A stretch of 64,000 bases of DNA from Polynucleobacter sp. (GTDB taxonomy: Bacteria > Pseudomonadota > Gammaproteobacteria > Burkholderiales > Burkholderiaceae): the NCBI GenBank assembly GCA_016462905.1, contig JAEMSI010000001.1, forward strand, positions 82,800-146,799, given 5' to 3'. The first letter of the stretch is position 1. Each line of letters starts with the position of its first letter. The notes below the pieces were generated by a model. It was not told where the DNA came from, did no database searches, and saw nothing but the letters and a program-made list of their open reading frames with translations. Both the position numbers and the translations under genes were made by a program. This document shows, one piece after another, positions 8,529 through 18,609 of this stretch.

Positions 8529-9848
8529 GTGCGTCCTCCATCTAAATCACAATTTGCCTTAGTGGACGGCAATAACTTTTATGTTGCTTGTGAGCGTGTT
8601 TTTAACCCCCTCTTAGAAAATAAACCGGTTGTGGTGCTCTCGAATAACGATGGTTGCGTTGTGGCACGTAGCCAAGAAGCTAAAGACTTAGGGATTCGCA
8701 TGGGAATCCCCTTCTTCGAAGTAAAGCACCTGATTCAAAGTCACAACTTGCTTTGGTTTAGCTCCAATTACACCTTGTATGGCGATATGAGCGCACGTCT
8801 AATGAGTCTTTTAGGGGAATTCTCACCGCACCAAGAAGTGTACTCAATCGATGAATGTTTTCTCGACTTCGGTGGCATGACGCGCGATCCCATCGCCTAC
8901 GCACAAGCGATTCGTAAAAAAACCAAACGGTATCTAGGTTTACCTACCTGCGTTGGTATTGGCAGTAGCAAAACACTAGCCAAGTTGGCTAATCATATCG
9001 CCAAAAAACGCCCCTCCTATAGCGGGGTATTTGATTGGGGGGCATGCGATAACCTAAGCGCCGATAGCCTGATGGCGCAAATTCAAGTGGGCGAAGTGTG
9101 GGGCGTAGGTCGTCGCCTAAACCAACAATTACAAGCGATGCAAATTCGTACAGTACGCGATTTAAAGTACGCCGAAGCCAGTTTAATTCGTAAACAATTT
9201 GGTGTAGTGCTTGAACGCACGGTCGCCGAACTGAATGGCGTTCCGTGTTTAGCTCTGGAAGATACGCAAAGTGCCGGCAACATTCGTAAACAACAGATTA
9301 TTTCCAGTAAAAGTTTTGGTAAACCGATCCAGCATATTCAAGAATTACGCGAGGCAGTTGTTAGTTACACAGTGCGCGCCGCCGAAAAATTACGTCAACA
9401 AAATTCGATGTGCACTCATATCTCAGTTTACATTCGCACCAATCCGTTTTCTCAAAAAAACCCGCCCTATTCCAATAGTATTACTTTGCCTCTAATCTTA
9501 TCGAGTAACGATAGCCGACGTCTTTCTCAACTAGTCTGTGTTGGTCTTGAGCAAATTTACCGTCCTAACTATTTCTATAAAAAAGCGGGGGTGATGTTAT
9601 TAGGAATTCATCCCGAAAATCAATTCCAAGGTAATTTGTTTGAACCTAATCATCTTCAATCTAGGCAGCAACAGGCGCGCTCACAAATTCTAATGAAAAC
9701 CATCGATCAACTCAATCAAACCTATGGTCAGAGCACTCTGATGCTTGCTGGCGCTGGTTTATATGCCCATTGGCGCATGCAAGCAAAACAACGCAGCCCG
9801 AACTACACCACAGCTTGGAATCAACTTGCACAAGCCCAAGCCAATTAA
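8529..9848 (+). CDS. umuC: UmuC, catalytic subunit of DNA polymerase V
   Basis: 439 residues; a Y-family translesion polymerase. N-terminal palm motif [19 protein letters not shown], the catalytic [12 protein letters not shown], then helix-hairpin-helix ([18 protein letters not shown]) and a C-terminal little-finger region with the UmuC-specific tail ([22 protein letters not shown]). The first codon is GTG (8529). It forms an operon with umuD under the LexA box. Length is slightly above E. coli UmuC (422). Confidence 0.96.
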   Translation: MRPPSKSQFALVDGNNFYVACERVFNPLLENKPVVVLSNNDGCVVARSQEAKDLGIRMGIPFFEVKHLIQSHNLLWFSSNYTLYGDMSARLMSLLGEFSPHQEVYSIDECFLDFGGMTRDPIAYAQAIRKKTKRYLGLPTCVGIGSSKTLAKLANHIAKKRPSYSGVFDWGACDNLSADSLMAQIQVGEVWGVGRRLNQQLQAMQIRTVRDLKYAEASLIRKQFGVVLERTVAELNGVPCLALEDTQSAGNIRKQQIISSKSFGKPIQHIQELREAVVSYTVRAAEKLRQQNSMCTHISVYIRTNPFSQKNPPYSNSITLPLILSSNDSRRLSQLVCVGLEQIYRPNYFYKKAGVMLLGIHPENQFQGNLFEPNHLQSRQQQARSQILMKTIDQLNQTYGQSTLMLAGAGLYAHWRMQAKQRSPNYTTAWNQLAQAQAN

Positions 9849-9897
9849 AACCAATACAATCCCATTCGTACCCTCATTTTTACTTAAAGGAAATAGC

Positions 9898-10467
9898 ATG
9901 CGCCAACGGATTCTTGCCCTGAGCCTCTTTCTAATTGCAGCACTCAGTGGTTTTAGCCAAACCGCTTTGGCTGGACCCAAAGTCGAATTTAAAACAAGCC
10001 AAGGTAATTTTGTGATTGAGCTCGATGCCGATAAAGCGCCCAAGACCGTTAATAATTTTTTAAACTACGTTAAAAGTGGTTTTTATAACGGCACCATTTT
10101 TCATCGCGTCATTAATGGCTTCATGATTCAAGGAGGTGGCTTTACTGCCGATATGAATGAAAAACCAACTCAGCCTCCAGTCGTATCAGAAGCACAAAAT
10201 GGTTTAAAAAATCAAATCTATACCATTGCGATGGCCCGTACCGCAGATCCTGACTCAGCTTCGGCACAATTTTTTATTAATGTGAAAGATAATCCAGCGC
10301 TCGATTATCCCAATGCGCGCGGCAATGGGTATGCGGTATTTGGAAAAGTCATTTCGGGTAATGACACGATTGATAAAATCAAACAAGTTCCAACTGGGTC
10401 ACGTGGTCGTTATGGCGATGTTCCTATCAATACCGTCACGATTGAATCTGCCACCCTATTAAAATAA
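9898..10467 (+). CDS. ppiA: Periplasmic peptidyl-prolyl cis-trans isomerase (cyclophilin)
   Basis: The ORF track starts at 9745, inside umuC. The real start is the ATG at 9898, preceded by AAAGGAA at proper spacing, giving MRQRILALSLFLIAALSGFSQTALA, a clean signal peptide. The mature protein is a cyclophilin: PKTVNNFLNYVKSGFYNGTIFHRVINGFMIQGG, ARTADPDSASAQFFIN and YAVFGKVISG. It accelerates prolyl isomerisation, probably of exported proteins. Length is 189 residues, similar to E. coli PpiA (190). Confidence 0.93.
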   Translation: MRQRILALSLFLIAALSGFSQTALAGPKVEFKTSQGNFVIELDADKAPKTVNNFLNYVKSGFYNGTIFHRVINGFMIQGGGFTADMNEKPTQPPVVSEAQNGLKNQIYTIAMARTADPDSASAQFFINVKDNPALDYPNARGNGYAVFGKVISGNDTIDKIKQVPTGSRGRYGDVPINTVTIESATLLK

Positions 10468-10476
10468 GCCCAATCA

Positions 10477-12297
10477 ATGCTGCTGCTTGATGATGCAGAA
10501 AGTTCGGCCAAACAGCCTAGTAGTCGCTTATACGGCGAAGTACAGCAACAATGGCGTGCGCAAGAATGGCAGGAGGTTCCAGCCTGCCTCGAGGCAATTG
10601 AAGCAGCATTAAAAAACCAGCACTATGTGGTTGCGGTTTTTGCTTATGAATTAGGTCTGCATCTCCAAAAAATACCGCTGCAATACCAAGCCAACACCCC
10701 GCTAATTCAGGCTTGGTCATTCAATTCGGTTGAAAAAATATCGAAGCAAGCGGTCGACGACTATCTCAGTATGCAAATCAATGCATTACAAAATGATTCA
10801 CACATTAGCGGTATCTGCGACTTAAGTCATAGTGTCACGCAAGCCCAATTTGAAGATTCAATCGAGACGATTCAAGAGTGGATACGCAAGGGTGACACCT
10901 ATCAAATTAATCGCACCTATCAAATTCAAGGCAGTTTCTATGGCGCCCCATTAGCTCTCTATGCTCGTTTACGAAGCCGTCAACCGGGACGCTATGGCGC
11001 TTTTATCCAAATCGATGACACCTGCATCTTGTCCCAATCACCGGAATTATTTATTCAAAAAAAGAATAATCAACTCGAGGCTAGACCCATGAAAGGGACT
11101 GCTGACGCTTTTCTGCAACAGGCCAGCGATCTTTCCGATGATCCTAAAAATCAAGCTGAAAACGTCATGATCGTTGATCTCTTGCGCAACGATCTCAGCA
11201 AAATTGCTCTACCCAATAGCGTTAAGGTTCCTGCTTTATTTGAAGTCAATCGCTACGGCAATGTCTTGCAAATGACGTCCACCATACAAGCCGAAGCCAA
11301 ACCAAAACTGTCTTTATTAGAAATACTCAAAGCCATTTTCCCCTGCGGTTCAGTGACGGGAGCCCCCAAAAAACGGAGTATGGAAATTATTCAAGCGCTT
11401 GAACAAACTCCACGTGGCTGGTATTGCGGTGCGCTAGGATGGTTTGATCCAGACGATCACTTTGCGCTGAGTGTGCCTATCCGAACTTTACAACTCGAGA
11501 TGAATCCCGCTTCCGGAAAAAAGCACTTTATCTTGGGAATTGGTGCTGGCGTCACAATCGATTCAGAACCTCGCCAAGAATGGCAAGAATGTTCAATTAA
11601 AGCAAAGTTTTTAACTGAACTCAAAGGCGAGATTGGTTTATTTGAAACTATGCGGGTGCAAGCTAATAATCCAAACTCGCAGCGCATCCCTCTGTTACAA
11701 GCCCATTTAAACCGCCTAGAAAATTCAGCGCGGGCGCTGTGCATTCCTTTTTCACGCGATGCCGCCGAACTGTTAATCAATGAATTATTAAATATAGTGC
11801 CACCTGAAAAAAACGTTCGCCTGCGATTGGATTTAAGTCATCATGGCAAGCTCAGTTCAAATCATGGTGTGATCGACGATTTGCCAACACTGAATACTAT
11901 TTTTTGGGCTAGCGATTTAATCCCAGATGCACGCATGCATTCCGAAAATGCTTTGCTGCTTCACAAAACTACGCAACGCCAACTCTATGATCAAGCTTGG
12001 CAAACTGCCGAAGCACGCGGTGGTTTCGATGCGATTTTTGAAAATGAAAAAGGCTTTGTTACCGAAGGCGGAAGAACCAGCCTATTTATTCGTCCAGCTA
12101 ACACTCAGGAATGGTTAACGCCACCCTTATCGGCTGGGGTTTTACCGGGTGTAATGCGCCAACATATCTTGCAGGACCCCAAATGGAATGCCCATGAGGC
12201 AAACCTGACTAAAAAAGATGTTTCAATAGCAGAAGAAATGATGTTAACCAATGCCTTGCGCGGAACCATATCTGTTGTTTTATCAAAACCCGAATAA
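10477..12297 (+). CDS. pabB: Fused aminodeoxychorismate synthase component I / aminodeoxychorismate lyase
   Basis: A 606-residue fusion. Residues about 1-380 are PabB-like chorismate-binding enzyme (GDTYQINRTYQIQG, SPELFIQ, ARPMKGTA, ENVMIVDLLRNDLSK, FPCGSVTGAPKKRSMEII). From about residue 388 to the end is a class IV PLP aminotransferase domain like PabC (GLFETMRVQ, then LLHKTTQRQLYD with the expected PLP lysine near residue 496, and GFVTEGGRTSLFI). Together they would convert chorismate plus ammonia to 4-aminobenzoate for folate. No pabA glutaminase is in the window. The ATG lies 9 bp after the cyclophilin stop. Confidence 0.92.
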   Translation: MLLLDDAESSAKQPSSRLYGEVQQQWRAQEWQEVPACLEAIEAALKNQHYVVAVFAYELGLHLQKIPLQYQANTPLIQAWSFNSVEKISKQAVDDYLSMQINALQNDSHISGICDLSHSVTQAQFEDSIETIQEWIRKGDTYQINRTYQIQGSFYGAPLALYARLRSRQPGRYGAFIQIDDTCILSQSPELFIQKKNNQLEARPMKGTADAFLQQASDLSDDPKNQAENVMIVDLLRNDLSKIALPNSVKVPALFEVNRYGNVLQMTSTIQAEAKPKLSLLEILKAIFPCGSVTGAPKKRSMEIIQALEQTPRGWYCGALGWFDPDDHFALSVPIRTLQLEMNPASGKKHFILGIGAGVTIDSEPRQEWQECSIKAKFLTELKGEIGLFETMRVQANNPNSQRIPLLQAHLNRLENSARALCIPFSRDAAELLINELLNIVPPEKNVRLRLDLSHHGKLSSNHGVIDDLPTLNTIFWASDLIPDARMHSENALLLHKTTQRQLYDQAWQTAEARGGFDAIFENEKGFVTEGGRTSLFIRPANTQEWLTPPLSAGVLPGVMRQHILQDPKWNAHEANLTKKDVSIAEEMMLTNALRGTISVVLSKPE

Positions 12298-12324
12298 CCA
12301 TCTTGCGATTTCTATTTTCTCTCA

Positions 12325-12885
12325 ATGAACTATTGCTCTCTTTGCGGCGCTAAGGTCAAGCTTCAAATTCCCTCAGACGATACGCGCGAACGTCATGTCT
12401 GTGAAGCGTGTGGAGAAATTCATTACTTAAATCCGAGAAATGTCGTTGGCACCATCCCTATTTGGCGTCAGCAAATTTTGCTCTGCAAGCGAGCCATTGA
12501 ACCGCGTTTAGGTTACTGGACTTTACCGGCAGGATTTTTAGAAATTGGTGAAAGCACCACGGCTGGTGCGATTCGCGAAACCACAGAAGAAGCGGGTGCT
12601 CGGGTCCAAATTGGGCCCCTGTTCTCTTTGCTCAACGTGGCCCATGTAGAACAAGTTCATTTATTTTATTTGGCTGAAATGCAATCGCCTGAATTTTCAG
12701 CAGGAGAAGAGAGTTTAGAAGTGGCTTTATTTGATGAAGCCGATATTCCATGGCAAGAAATCGCCTTTCCCACCGTAAAACAAACTTTGCAGTGGTTTTT
12801 AGAAGATCGCGCTGCAGGCCTTTTAGAAAAAGGCAAACCGACTCATGTCCATTCACGCGATATTGAACGTGGCGAACGCATTTAA
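12325..12885 (+). CDS. Zinc-ribbon NUDIX hydrolase
   Basis: 186 residues. N-terminal zinc ribbon with paired cysteines (YCSLCGAKV and HVCEACGEIH), then a NUDIX fold with a complete Nudix box (GFLEIGESTTAGAIRETTEEAGA fits Gx5Ex7REUxEExGU). The layout resembles NudC-like or zinc-ribbon NUDIX proteins that cleave NADH, FAD or other nucleotide diphosphates. The substrate cannot be named. It sits between pabBC and aat on the same strand. Confidence 0.9.
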   Translation: MNYCSLCGAKVKLQIPSDDTRERHVCEACGEIHYLNPRNVVGTIPIWRQQILLCKRAIEPRLGYWTLPAGFLEIGESTTAGAIRETTEEAGARVQIGPLFSLLNVAHVEQVHLFYLAEMQSPEFSAGEESLEVALFDEADIPWQEIAFPTVKQTLQWFLEDRAAGLLEKGKPTHVHSRDIERGERI

Positions 12886-12900
12886 GATGTCAGTATAAAA

Positions 12901-13644
12901 ATGACTCGTGCTAGCCGAATTCCTTGGCTGGGTCCACTGGACGCTTTTCCAGATCCCCGCACTCAAGCCGACCCAGACCCCGAGGTGCCTGGTTTATTAG
13001 CGGTTAGCGAACATTTAGAAGCACAGCAACTAGCAAGAGCTTATCGTCAGGGAATTTTTCCTTGGTACTCCGAAAATCAACCCGTCTTATGGTGGTCCCC
13101 CAACCCAAGAATGGTGCTTTATCCGAAGGAATTTCATGTCAGCGAATCATTTCAGAAAACCTTACGGCAGATAATGAAAGACGAATCTTCTGAAATTCGC
13201 GTAGACGATGACTTTACTGCAGTGATTCAGGCCTGCGCAACTACCAGTCGCAAAGGTCAAGATGGCACTTGGATCACCCACGAAATCGTCAATGCTTACA
13301 CCACCCTATTTGAAAATAAGCTAGCCCACTCGATTGCGCTTTATCAAAACGAAGAAATACAAGGGGGCTTGTATTGCGTGGCAATGGGTCAAATGGTGTT
13401 TGGGGAATCGATGTTTAGCCGCAGCAGCGATAGCTCTAAAATCGCCTTGGCAGCTTTATGTGCTTGGTGCTACGATCTTGGTGTGGACCTCATTGATTGC
13501 CAACAAGAAACCCCTCATTTACGCTCACTCGGTGGCAGGCCAATTGATCGCACCGCCTTTTTAGATCACCTTGCCAAAGCAACCGTCACTACTTCGAATC
13601 CGCACTGGCAATTTAATAAAGCGGTATTACAGCGTTGGCTATGA
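12901..13644 (+). CDS. aat: Leucyl/phenylalanyl-tRNA--protein transferase
   Basis: 247 residues. Transfers Leu or Phe from aminoacyl-tRNA to N-terminal Lys/Arg, making N-end-rule substrates for ClpAP. Family motifs: [64 protein letters not shown] and [17 protein letters not shown]. Its TGA stop overlaps the ATG of bpt (ATGA), indicating translational coupling of the two N-end-rule transferases. Confidence 0.97.
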   Translation: MTRASRIPWLGPLDAFPDPRTQADPDPEVPGLLAVSEHLEAQQLARAYRQGIFPWYSENQPVLWWSPNPRMVLYPKEFHVSESFQKTLRQIMKDESSEIRVDDDFTAVIQACATTSRKGQDGTWITHEIVNAYTTLFENKLAHSIALYQNEEIQGGLYCVAMGQMVFGESMFSRSSDSSKIALAALCAWCYDLGVDLIDCQQETPHLRSLGGRPIDRTAFLDHLAKATVTTSNPHWQFNKAVLQRWL

Positions 13645-14408
13645 GTCAGATTAAAGAACTCCCGCTTACCGCGATCCAGTTTTATGCCACTGCGCCCTAT
13701 CCTTGCAGTTACTTACCCAATCAATTAGCACGCTCACAGGTAGCTACCCCATCCCATGCGATTCAAGCGGATGTATACGGCGAGCTAGTCAATGCTGGTT
13801 TTCGACGCAGTGGATTATTTACGTATCGCCCTTATTGCGATTCCTGCTCGGCCTGTATTGCTACTCGCATACCCACATCCGCATTTCAAGCGAATCGCAG
13901 CCAACGCCGTGCCTTACAAAAGCACAGCGGCTTGCAAGTGGCAGTGCTTAGTTTGGCGTATTCCGATGAGCATTACAGCCTGTACCAACAATATCAATCC
14001 AATCGACATAGCGGAAGCGATATGGAACGCGATGATCGCGAACAATATATGCAATTTTTATTACAAAGTCGGGTGAACTCGCGTTTAGTTGAGTTTCGAG
14101 ATGGGCCAAATCATGCTCATCCTGGACGGCTTAGGATGGTCAGCATCATCGATATTCTCGAACAGGGTATTTCCTCGGTATATACCTTTTATGACACCGC
14201 TGATCAGTTGGCTAGTTATGGTACGTATAGTGTTCTGTGGCAAATCGAACAATGTAAGCAACTTAAACTAGCTTATCTTTATTTGGGCTATTACATTGAG
14301 AACAGTAAAAAGATGTCCTATAAAGCAAAATTTCAACCGATCGAGGGTTTAATCGATGATCAGTGGCAAGCTCTAAAAAAGCCTGAAGCTAATTCCCCTG
14401 CCCGATGA
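13641..14408 (+). CDS. bpt: Aspartate/glutamate leucyltransferase (bacterial ATE1-like)
   Basis: 255 residues from the ATG at 13641. The ORF track used the TTG two codons earlier, but the ATGA overlap with aat favours the ATG. Motifs: [20 protein letters not shown], the [19 protein letters not shown] cysteine segment and a GNAT-like C-terminal part ([21 protein letters not shown]). The enzyme adds Leu to N-terminal Asp/Glu, the second branch of the bacterial N-end rule. It ends with an ATGA overlap into pyrD. Confidence 0.96.
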   Translation: MSQIKELPLTAIQFYATAPYPCSYLPNQLARSQVATPSHAIQADVYGELVNAGFRRSGLFTYRPYCDSCSACIATRIPTSAFQANRSQRRALQKHSGLQVAVLSLAYSDEHYSLYQQYQSNRHSGSDMERDDREQYMQFLLQSRVNSRLVEFRDGPNHAHPGRLRMVSIIDILEQGISSVYTFYDTADQLASYGTYSVLWQIEQCKQLKLAYLYLGYYIENSKKMSYKAKFQPIEGLIDDQWQALKKPEANSPAR

Positions 14409-15436
14409 TCAATCCTTATTCATTTCTGCGCCCTTTACTGTTTCAGCTCGACCCCGAAGTGGCGCACGACTTAGCGCTGAGCAATATGAAACGCGCCGAG
14501 CAACTGGGTTTATTAAAACACCTCACTCCATGCGTCCCGTCAGCGCCACTGCAAGTGTGCGGGATTGATTTTCCGAATCCCGTTGGTCTCGCTGCCGGTT
14601 TAGATAAAGACGGTCGTTATATTGATGCACTAGCCGCTTTAGGATTTGGTTTTTTGGAAATCGGTACGGTGACTCCGCTAGCCCAAGCAGGCAATCCAAA
14701 ACCGCGCATGTTTCGCCTACCAAGTGCAAATGCCCTAATTAATCGTATGGGATTTAATAATGACGGTGTCACTGCATGCGTCGAACGCGTCAAGCAATCG
14801 CGTTATTGGCAAAACGGTGGTGTGCTAGGAATGAATATCGGTAAGAATGCCATCACCCCGATTGAACGCGCCTCTGAGGATTACATCAAGGCAATGAATG
14901 CGGTTTATGAAGTCGCTACCTATATCACCGTCAACATTTCCTCGCCGAATACAAAAAATTTACGTGATTTACAAAATGAAGAACAACTCAAACAACTCTT
15001 AAATTCACTGAACTTAGCTCGCACCCGCTTAAGTCAACAATATGGAATTCGTAAACCCCTCTTTTTAAAAATTGCACCCGACTTAAACGATGCTGAAATT
15101 CAGTTAATTGCCAATCTGTTACTTGAATATCAGATTGATGCGGTGATTGCTACTAACACAACAGTAGCGCGCGACGCGATCCAGGGTTTAAATCATAGTG
15201 AAGAAGTGGGCGGTCTTTCTGGGGCGCCATTAATATCGCTTTCGAATCGTGTGATTCAAACTCTGCATCGCCACTTACAAAACCAAATTCCCATTATTGG
15301 GGTTGGTGGAATCCTCACTGGCAGCGATGCTAAGCAAAAGATCGATGCTGGCGCACGCTTAGTGCAAATTTATACGGGCCTGATTTATCAGGGACCCCAA
15401 TTAATTCAAGACAGCGTTCGCGCAATCCAAAACTAA
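14405..15436 (+). CDS. pyrD: Dihydroorotate dehydrogenase (quinone), class 2
   Basis: 343 residues; membrane-associated flavoenzyme oxidising dihydroorotate to orotate in pyrimidine synthesis. The N-terminal helices ([21 protein letters not shown]) for membrane/quinone contact mark class 2. Other motifs: [63 protein letters not shown] with the catalytic Ser, and GVGGI. The ATG overlaps the bpt stop codon. It is convergent with the lldD-type gene, with a 10-bp gap and no visible terminator. Confidence 0.97.
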   Translation: MINPYSFLRPLLFQLDPEVAHDLALSNMKRAEQLGLLKHLTPCVPSAPLQVCGIDFPNPVGLAAGLDKDGRYIDALAALGFGFLEIGTVTPLAQAGNPKPRMFRLPSANALINRMGFNNDGVTACVERVKQSRYWQNGGVLGMNIGKNAITPIERASEDYIKAMNAVYEVATYITVNISSPNTKNLRDLQNEEQLKQLLNSLNLARTRLSQQYGIRKPLFLKIAPDLNDAEIQLIANLLLEYQIDAVIATNTTVARDAIQGLNHSEEVGGLSGAPLISLSNRVIQTLHRHLQNQIPIIGVGGILTGSDAKQKIDAGARLVQIYTGLIYQGPQLIQDSVRAIQN

Positions 15437-15446
15437 ATTAATCCGA

Positions 15447-16583
15447 CTACAACTGCAAACTATCGCGCGTTACTTCACGTATATCGGTATTGCCTGTTAG
15501 CGCCATCGTTACATCCAACTCCTTACGAATAATTTCCAAGGCGGTTGACACACCTGCTTCGCCCATCGCACCCAAGCCGTATAGCCATGCTTTACCGATC
15601 AAACAGCCTGTGGCCCCTAACGCAATTGATTTAAAAACATCTTGCCCACTTTGAATACCGCCATCTATCCACACTTCAGTACGATCGCCAATTGCTTCGA
15701 CAATTTTGGGCAAAGCTCGAATCGCAGGTGACGCTCCATCCAGCTGACGTCCGCCATGATTACTGACTACCAAAGCATCGATCCCCACTTGCGCAGCCAT
15801 GCGCGCATCTTGGACGTCGAGCACCCCTTTAACAATTAATTTTCCACCCCATAAGCTTTTCACCCAAGCCACATCATCCCAACTTAAAGTCGGATCAAAT
15901 TGGCCTGCGATCCATTGCGATAAATTATTAATTCCAGTCGTGTCTTTCACGTACCCATCTAAATTCCCAAAGGTTTTCCGTTTGGTTGTCAGCATATTCA
16001 TCGCCCAAGGAATTTTTTTGCACATATCGAGCGCATTCGACAAGGTCATGCGAGGTGGCACGCTTAAACCATTGCGAATATCCATATGCCGCTGACCCTG
16101 AATTTGTAAGTCCATCGTCAGCATCAATGCAGAAACCTTGGCTCGCTTGGCGCGGGCAATTAAATCTGCCACAAAATCACGATCGCGCATGACATACAGT
16201 TGAAACCAAAATGGTTTGCTCACCGCAGCGCTCACGTCCTCAATCGAACAAATCGACATGGTTGATAAAGTAAACGGAATGCCTGCCTTTTCAGCAGCCA
16301 GGGCGCCTAAAATTTCACCATTCGCCCAATTTAGGCCAGTTAAACCGGTCGGTGCAATCGCCAATGGCATATTCACATCTTCACCGAGCATGGTTGTTTT
16401 GGTACTGCGATTTTCGACATTCCAACCCACTCGTTGACGTAGGCCAATTTCAGCAAAGGCAGCGCGATTTCCGCGCAAAGTCTGCTCGTCGTAAGAACCG
16501 CGGTCGACGTAATCGAAAACCGCTTTGGGAACCCGACGACGTGCCATTTGGCGCAAATCTTCAATATTGGTAATGACCGGCAT
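15447..16583 (-). CDS. lldD: FMN-dependent 2-hydroxyacid dehydrogenase, L-lactate dehydrogenase type
   Basis: 378 residues, the length of LldD. It belongs to the FMN alpha-hydroxyacid oxidase family: N-terminal EDLRQMARRRVPKAVFDYVDRGSYDE, LAIAPTGLTGL, the FMN Lys in KLIVKGVL and the catalytic His-Arg of VVSNHGGRQLDGA. The most likely reaction is L-lactate to pyruvate with electrons to quinone, but mandelate- or glycolate-type activity is not excluded by motif. It is divergent from an IclR regulator, with an operator-like near-palindrome in the gap. Confidence 0.85.
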   Translation of the reverse strand: MPVITNIEDLRQMARRRVPKAVFDYVDRGSYDEQTLRGNRAAFAEIGLRQRVGWNVENRSTKTTMLGEDVNMPLAIAPTGLTGLNWANGEILGALAAEKAGIPFTLSTMSICSIEDVSAAVSKPFWFQLYVMRDRDFVADLIARAKRAKVSALMLTMDLQIQGQRHMDIRNGLSVPPRMTLSNALDMCKKIPWAMNMLTTKRKTFGNLDGYVKDTTGINNLSQWIAGQFDPTLSWDDVAWVKSLWGGKLIVKGVLDVQDARMAAQVGIDALVVSNHGGRQLDGASPAIRALPKIVEAIGDRTEVWIDGGIQSGQDVFKSIALGATGCLIGKAWLYGLGAMGEAGVSTALEIIRKELDVTMALTGNTDIREVTRDSLQL

Positions 16584-16645
16584 AAACCTTCCTTAAATTG
16601 AACTACCCACCAAAAAATAACAAAATCAAGCTAGATTATAGGGAT

Positions 16646-16666
16646 CCATATTTCATAATATGCAAT
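16646..16666. promoter_or_regulatory. Operator-like near-palindrome between lldD and iclR
   Basis: ATTTCATA-A-TATGCAAT (16650-16666) is a 17-bp palindrome with one mismatched pair. On the minus strand a consensus TATAAT box lies at about 16635-16640, so a protein bound here would overlap the spacer and -35 region of the lldD promoter. The 13-mer ATTTCATAATATG recurs exactly in the aceE/kinase gap. The adjacent IclR regulator is the natural candidate binder. Confidence 0.6.
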
Positions 16667-16694
16667 TTTCTGCAAACTCGATACAATATCCATT

Positions 16695-17546
16695 ATGAAC
16701 TCGGATCAAGCCAATCAGCCTTTAAGTACGCTTAGCAAAGCGCACAAGAACAACGGCGAGGCAAGCAAAACTGCGATTCAGGTAATTGAGCGGATGATGA
16801 ATCTTCTCGACGCCTTGGCTGAACACGAAGAAGCAAGCAGTCTTAAAGACTTATCCAAGCAAACCGGTCTACACCCCTCTACCGCACACCGCATCCTCAA
16901 TGATATGGTGGCATGCCGCTTAGTAGAGCGCGCAGATGGGGGTAGCTATCGCTTAGGCTTGCGCCTTCTCGAACTGGGTAATTTAGTGAAAGAACGTTTA
17001 TCGGTTCGTGATGCCGCTCAACTACCGATGCGCGCCCTGCATAAACTCACTGGCGAGACCGTTAACCTCTCGGTTCGACAAGGCGATGAAATTGTTTATA
17101 TTGATCGCGCCTACAGTGAACGCTCTGGTATGCAGGTGGTCCGTGCTATCGGAGGGCGTGCGCCTTTGCATCTCACTTCGGTTGGTAAATTATTTTTAGC
17201 TAGCGACGATCCCAATCAAGTACGAGCTTATGCCACTCGAACGGGGCTAGCTGGGCATACCCGTAACAGCCTAACTCAAATCAATAAACTCGAAAACGAA
17301 TTAAGCCATGTCCGCGAGAACGGTCATGCGCGTGATAATGAAGAATTGGAATTAGGGGTAAGTTGTCTGGCTGCTGGAATTCTGGATGATGCCGGCAAAT
17401 TAGTTGCTGGTTTATCCCTCAGCTCACCAACCGATCGGATGCAGGCTGATTGGTTAAAGGCTTTGCAAGATACCGCCTTACAAATCTCTAAAGGCTTGGG
17501 TTATAAGGTCACTATCGGATCAAACCCATCTACATCAGTCGCCTAA
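16695..17546 (+). CDS. IclR-family transcriptional regulator
   Basis: 283 residues. N-terminal winged helix (ALAEHEEASSLKDLSKQTGLHPSTAHRILNDMVACRLVERADGGSYRLGLRLLELG) and C-terminal IclR effector domain (GETVNLSVRQGDEIVYIDRAYS, APLHLTSVGKLFLA, NEELELGVSCLAAGI, LSLSSPTDRM). It is divergent from the lldD-type gene and probably controls it. The shared motif upstream of aceE suggests a wider role in pyruvate/lactate metabolism. Its 3' end overlaps the convergent pbpG gene by 17 bp. Confidence 0.93.
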   Translation: MNSDQANQPLSTLSKAHKNNGEASKTAIQVIERMMNLLDALAEHEEASSLKDLSKQTGLHPSTAHRILNDMVACRLVERADGGSYRLGLRLLELGNLVKERLSVRDAAQLPMRALHKLTGETVNLSVRQGDEIVYIDRAYSERSGMQVVRAIGGRAPLHLTSVGKLFLASDDPNQVRAYATRTGLAGHTRNSLTQINKLENELSHVRENGHARDNEELELGVSCLAAGILDDAGKLVAGLSLSSPTDRMQADWLKALQDTALQISKGLGYKVTIGSNPSTSVA

Positions 17547-18522
17547 TTGCCTTCGGCTCTAAGGGGGCGTAATGCTCAATCCAATCTTTAACGCGTACCG
17601 CATCAGCAAAACGCGATTGCGTTCCCACCGAATCTAAAAAGACCAACAAAAATGGATGCCCGTTAACACGTGCTTGCATCACCAAGCACTTACCAGCCGC
17701 GGAAATATACCCTGTTTTTTGAAGACCAATATCCATATCCCCCGAACGCACCAGTCGATTGGTATTTAAAAATGTTTGCGGACGATTCTGAATCATCAAG
17801 GTTAAATCAGGCCAGGTCGAAAACTCACGAATTAACTCATATGCATATGCTGCATTTAGCATGCGCGTTAAATCCTCTACTGTAGAAACATTTTCACTTA
17901 ATAAGCCAGTTGGGTCAGCAAACTTCGATTGATGCATCCCTAGGTCTTGAGCCTTGGCATTCATCGCGGGTATAAAAGCCTGTAAGCCCCCAGGATAATT
18001 GCGCGCCAAAGTATAGGCAGCCCGATTTTCGGATGACATCAAGGCTAAAAGCAGAGCCTCTTGTCGCGTTAATTTAGTCCCTAAGCCCAGCCTTGACTTG
18101 TTGTATATCTTGACGTCCTCGGGATTAATGGTGATGACTTCATCTAAAGGCAAATTTGCATCGAGCACCACCATGGCTGTCATCAGTTTTGTAATCGAAG
18201 CAATCGGTAGTGCTACGCCAGGGTTCTTTTCGAATAAAACGTCTTTTGTTTCTTGTGAAACTACCATGGCGGCGCTCGATTTAAGATTCAACTCGTCGGA
18301 CTGGCCGCGCAAGCCCACTACAGCCGCTGAAGAAGGACGCACTGCTTGAGTTTTTGCCGCCGCCTTAGTTACTGTGACACGAACTGGTTTTTTAGTGGCC
18401 GCCTTTTCAGCGGCATTTTGAGCGCGCTTGGTAACGGTTTGCGCCAGCACAGGCGAACCGGTGAATACCGAGAACAGAAGGAAGGCCAATAGCGCTTGAA
18501 ATACAGACGTTTGTTTCATCAA
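17530..18522 (-). CDS. pbpG: D-alanyl-D-alanine endopeptidase (PBP7 type)
   Basis: 330 residues. A signal peptide (ALLAFLLFSVFTGSPVLAQ) is followed by an Ala/Lys-rich linker and an S11 serine peptidase domain: SxxK in ASITKLMTAM, SxN in MSSENRAAYT, KTG in LQKTGYISAAGKC. It acts in the periplasm on peptidoglycan cross-links or pentapeptides. The DacA-type C-terminal beta-domain and amphipathic anchor are absent, matching PbpG. The 3' end overlaps iclR. Confidence 0.92.
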   Translation of the reverse strand: MMKQTSVFQALLAFLLFSVFTGSPVLAQTVTKRAQNAAEKAATKKPVRVTVTKAAAKTQAVRPSSAAVVGLRGQSDELNLKSSAAMVVSQETKDVLFEKNPGVALPIASITKLMTAMVVLDANLPLDEVITINPEDVKIYNKSRLGLGTKLTRQEALLLALMSSENRAAYTLARNYPGGLQAFIPAMNAKAQDLGMHQSKFADPTGLLSENVSTVEDLTRMLNAAYAYELIREFSTWPDLTLMIQNRPQTFLNTNRLVRSGDMDIGLQKTGYISAAGKCLVMQARVNGHPFLLVFLDSVGTQSRFADAVRVKDWIEHYAPLEPKAIRRLM

Positions 18523-18609
18523 TTAAATATCAAGATGGGCTATGGGTATTGGCAAAAGCATCATTATCACCGATCTAGGTAATTTTGTAAGTAATTGAAT
18601 TTAATACTT

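Noticed and set aside
9745-9897. Longer N-terminus of the cyclophilin as given in the ORF track
   Set aside because: It lies inside umuC; the ATG at 9898 has a ribosome site and opens a clean signal peptide.
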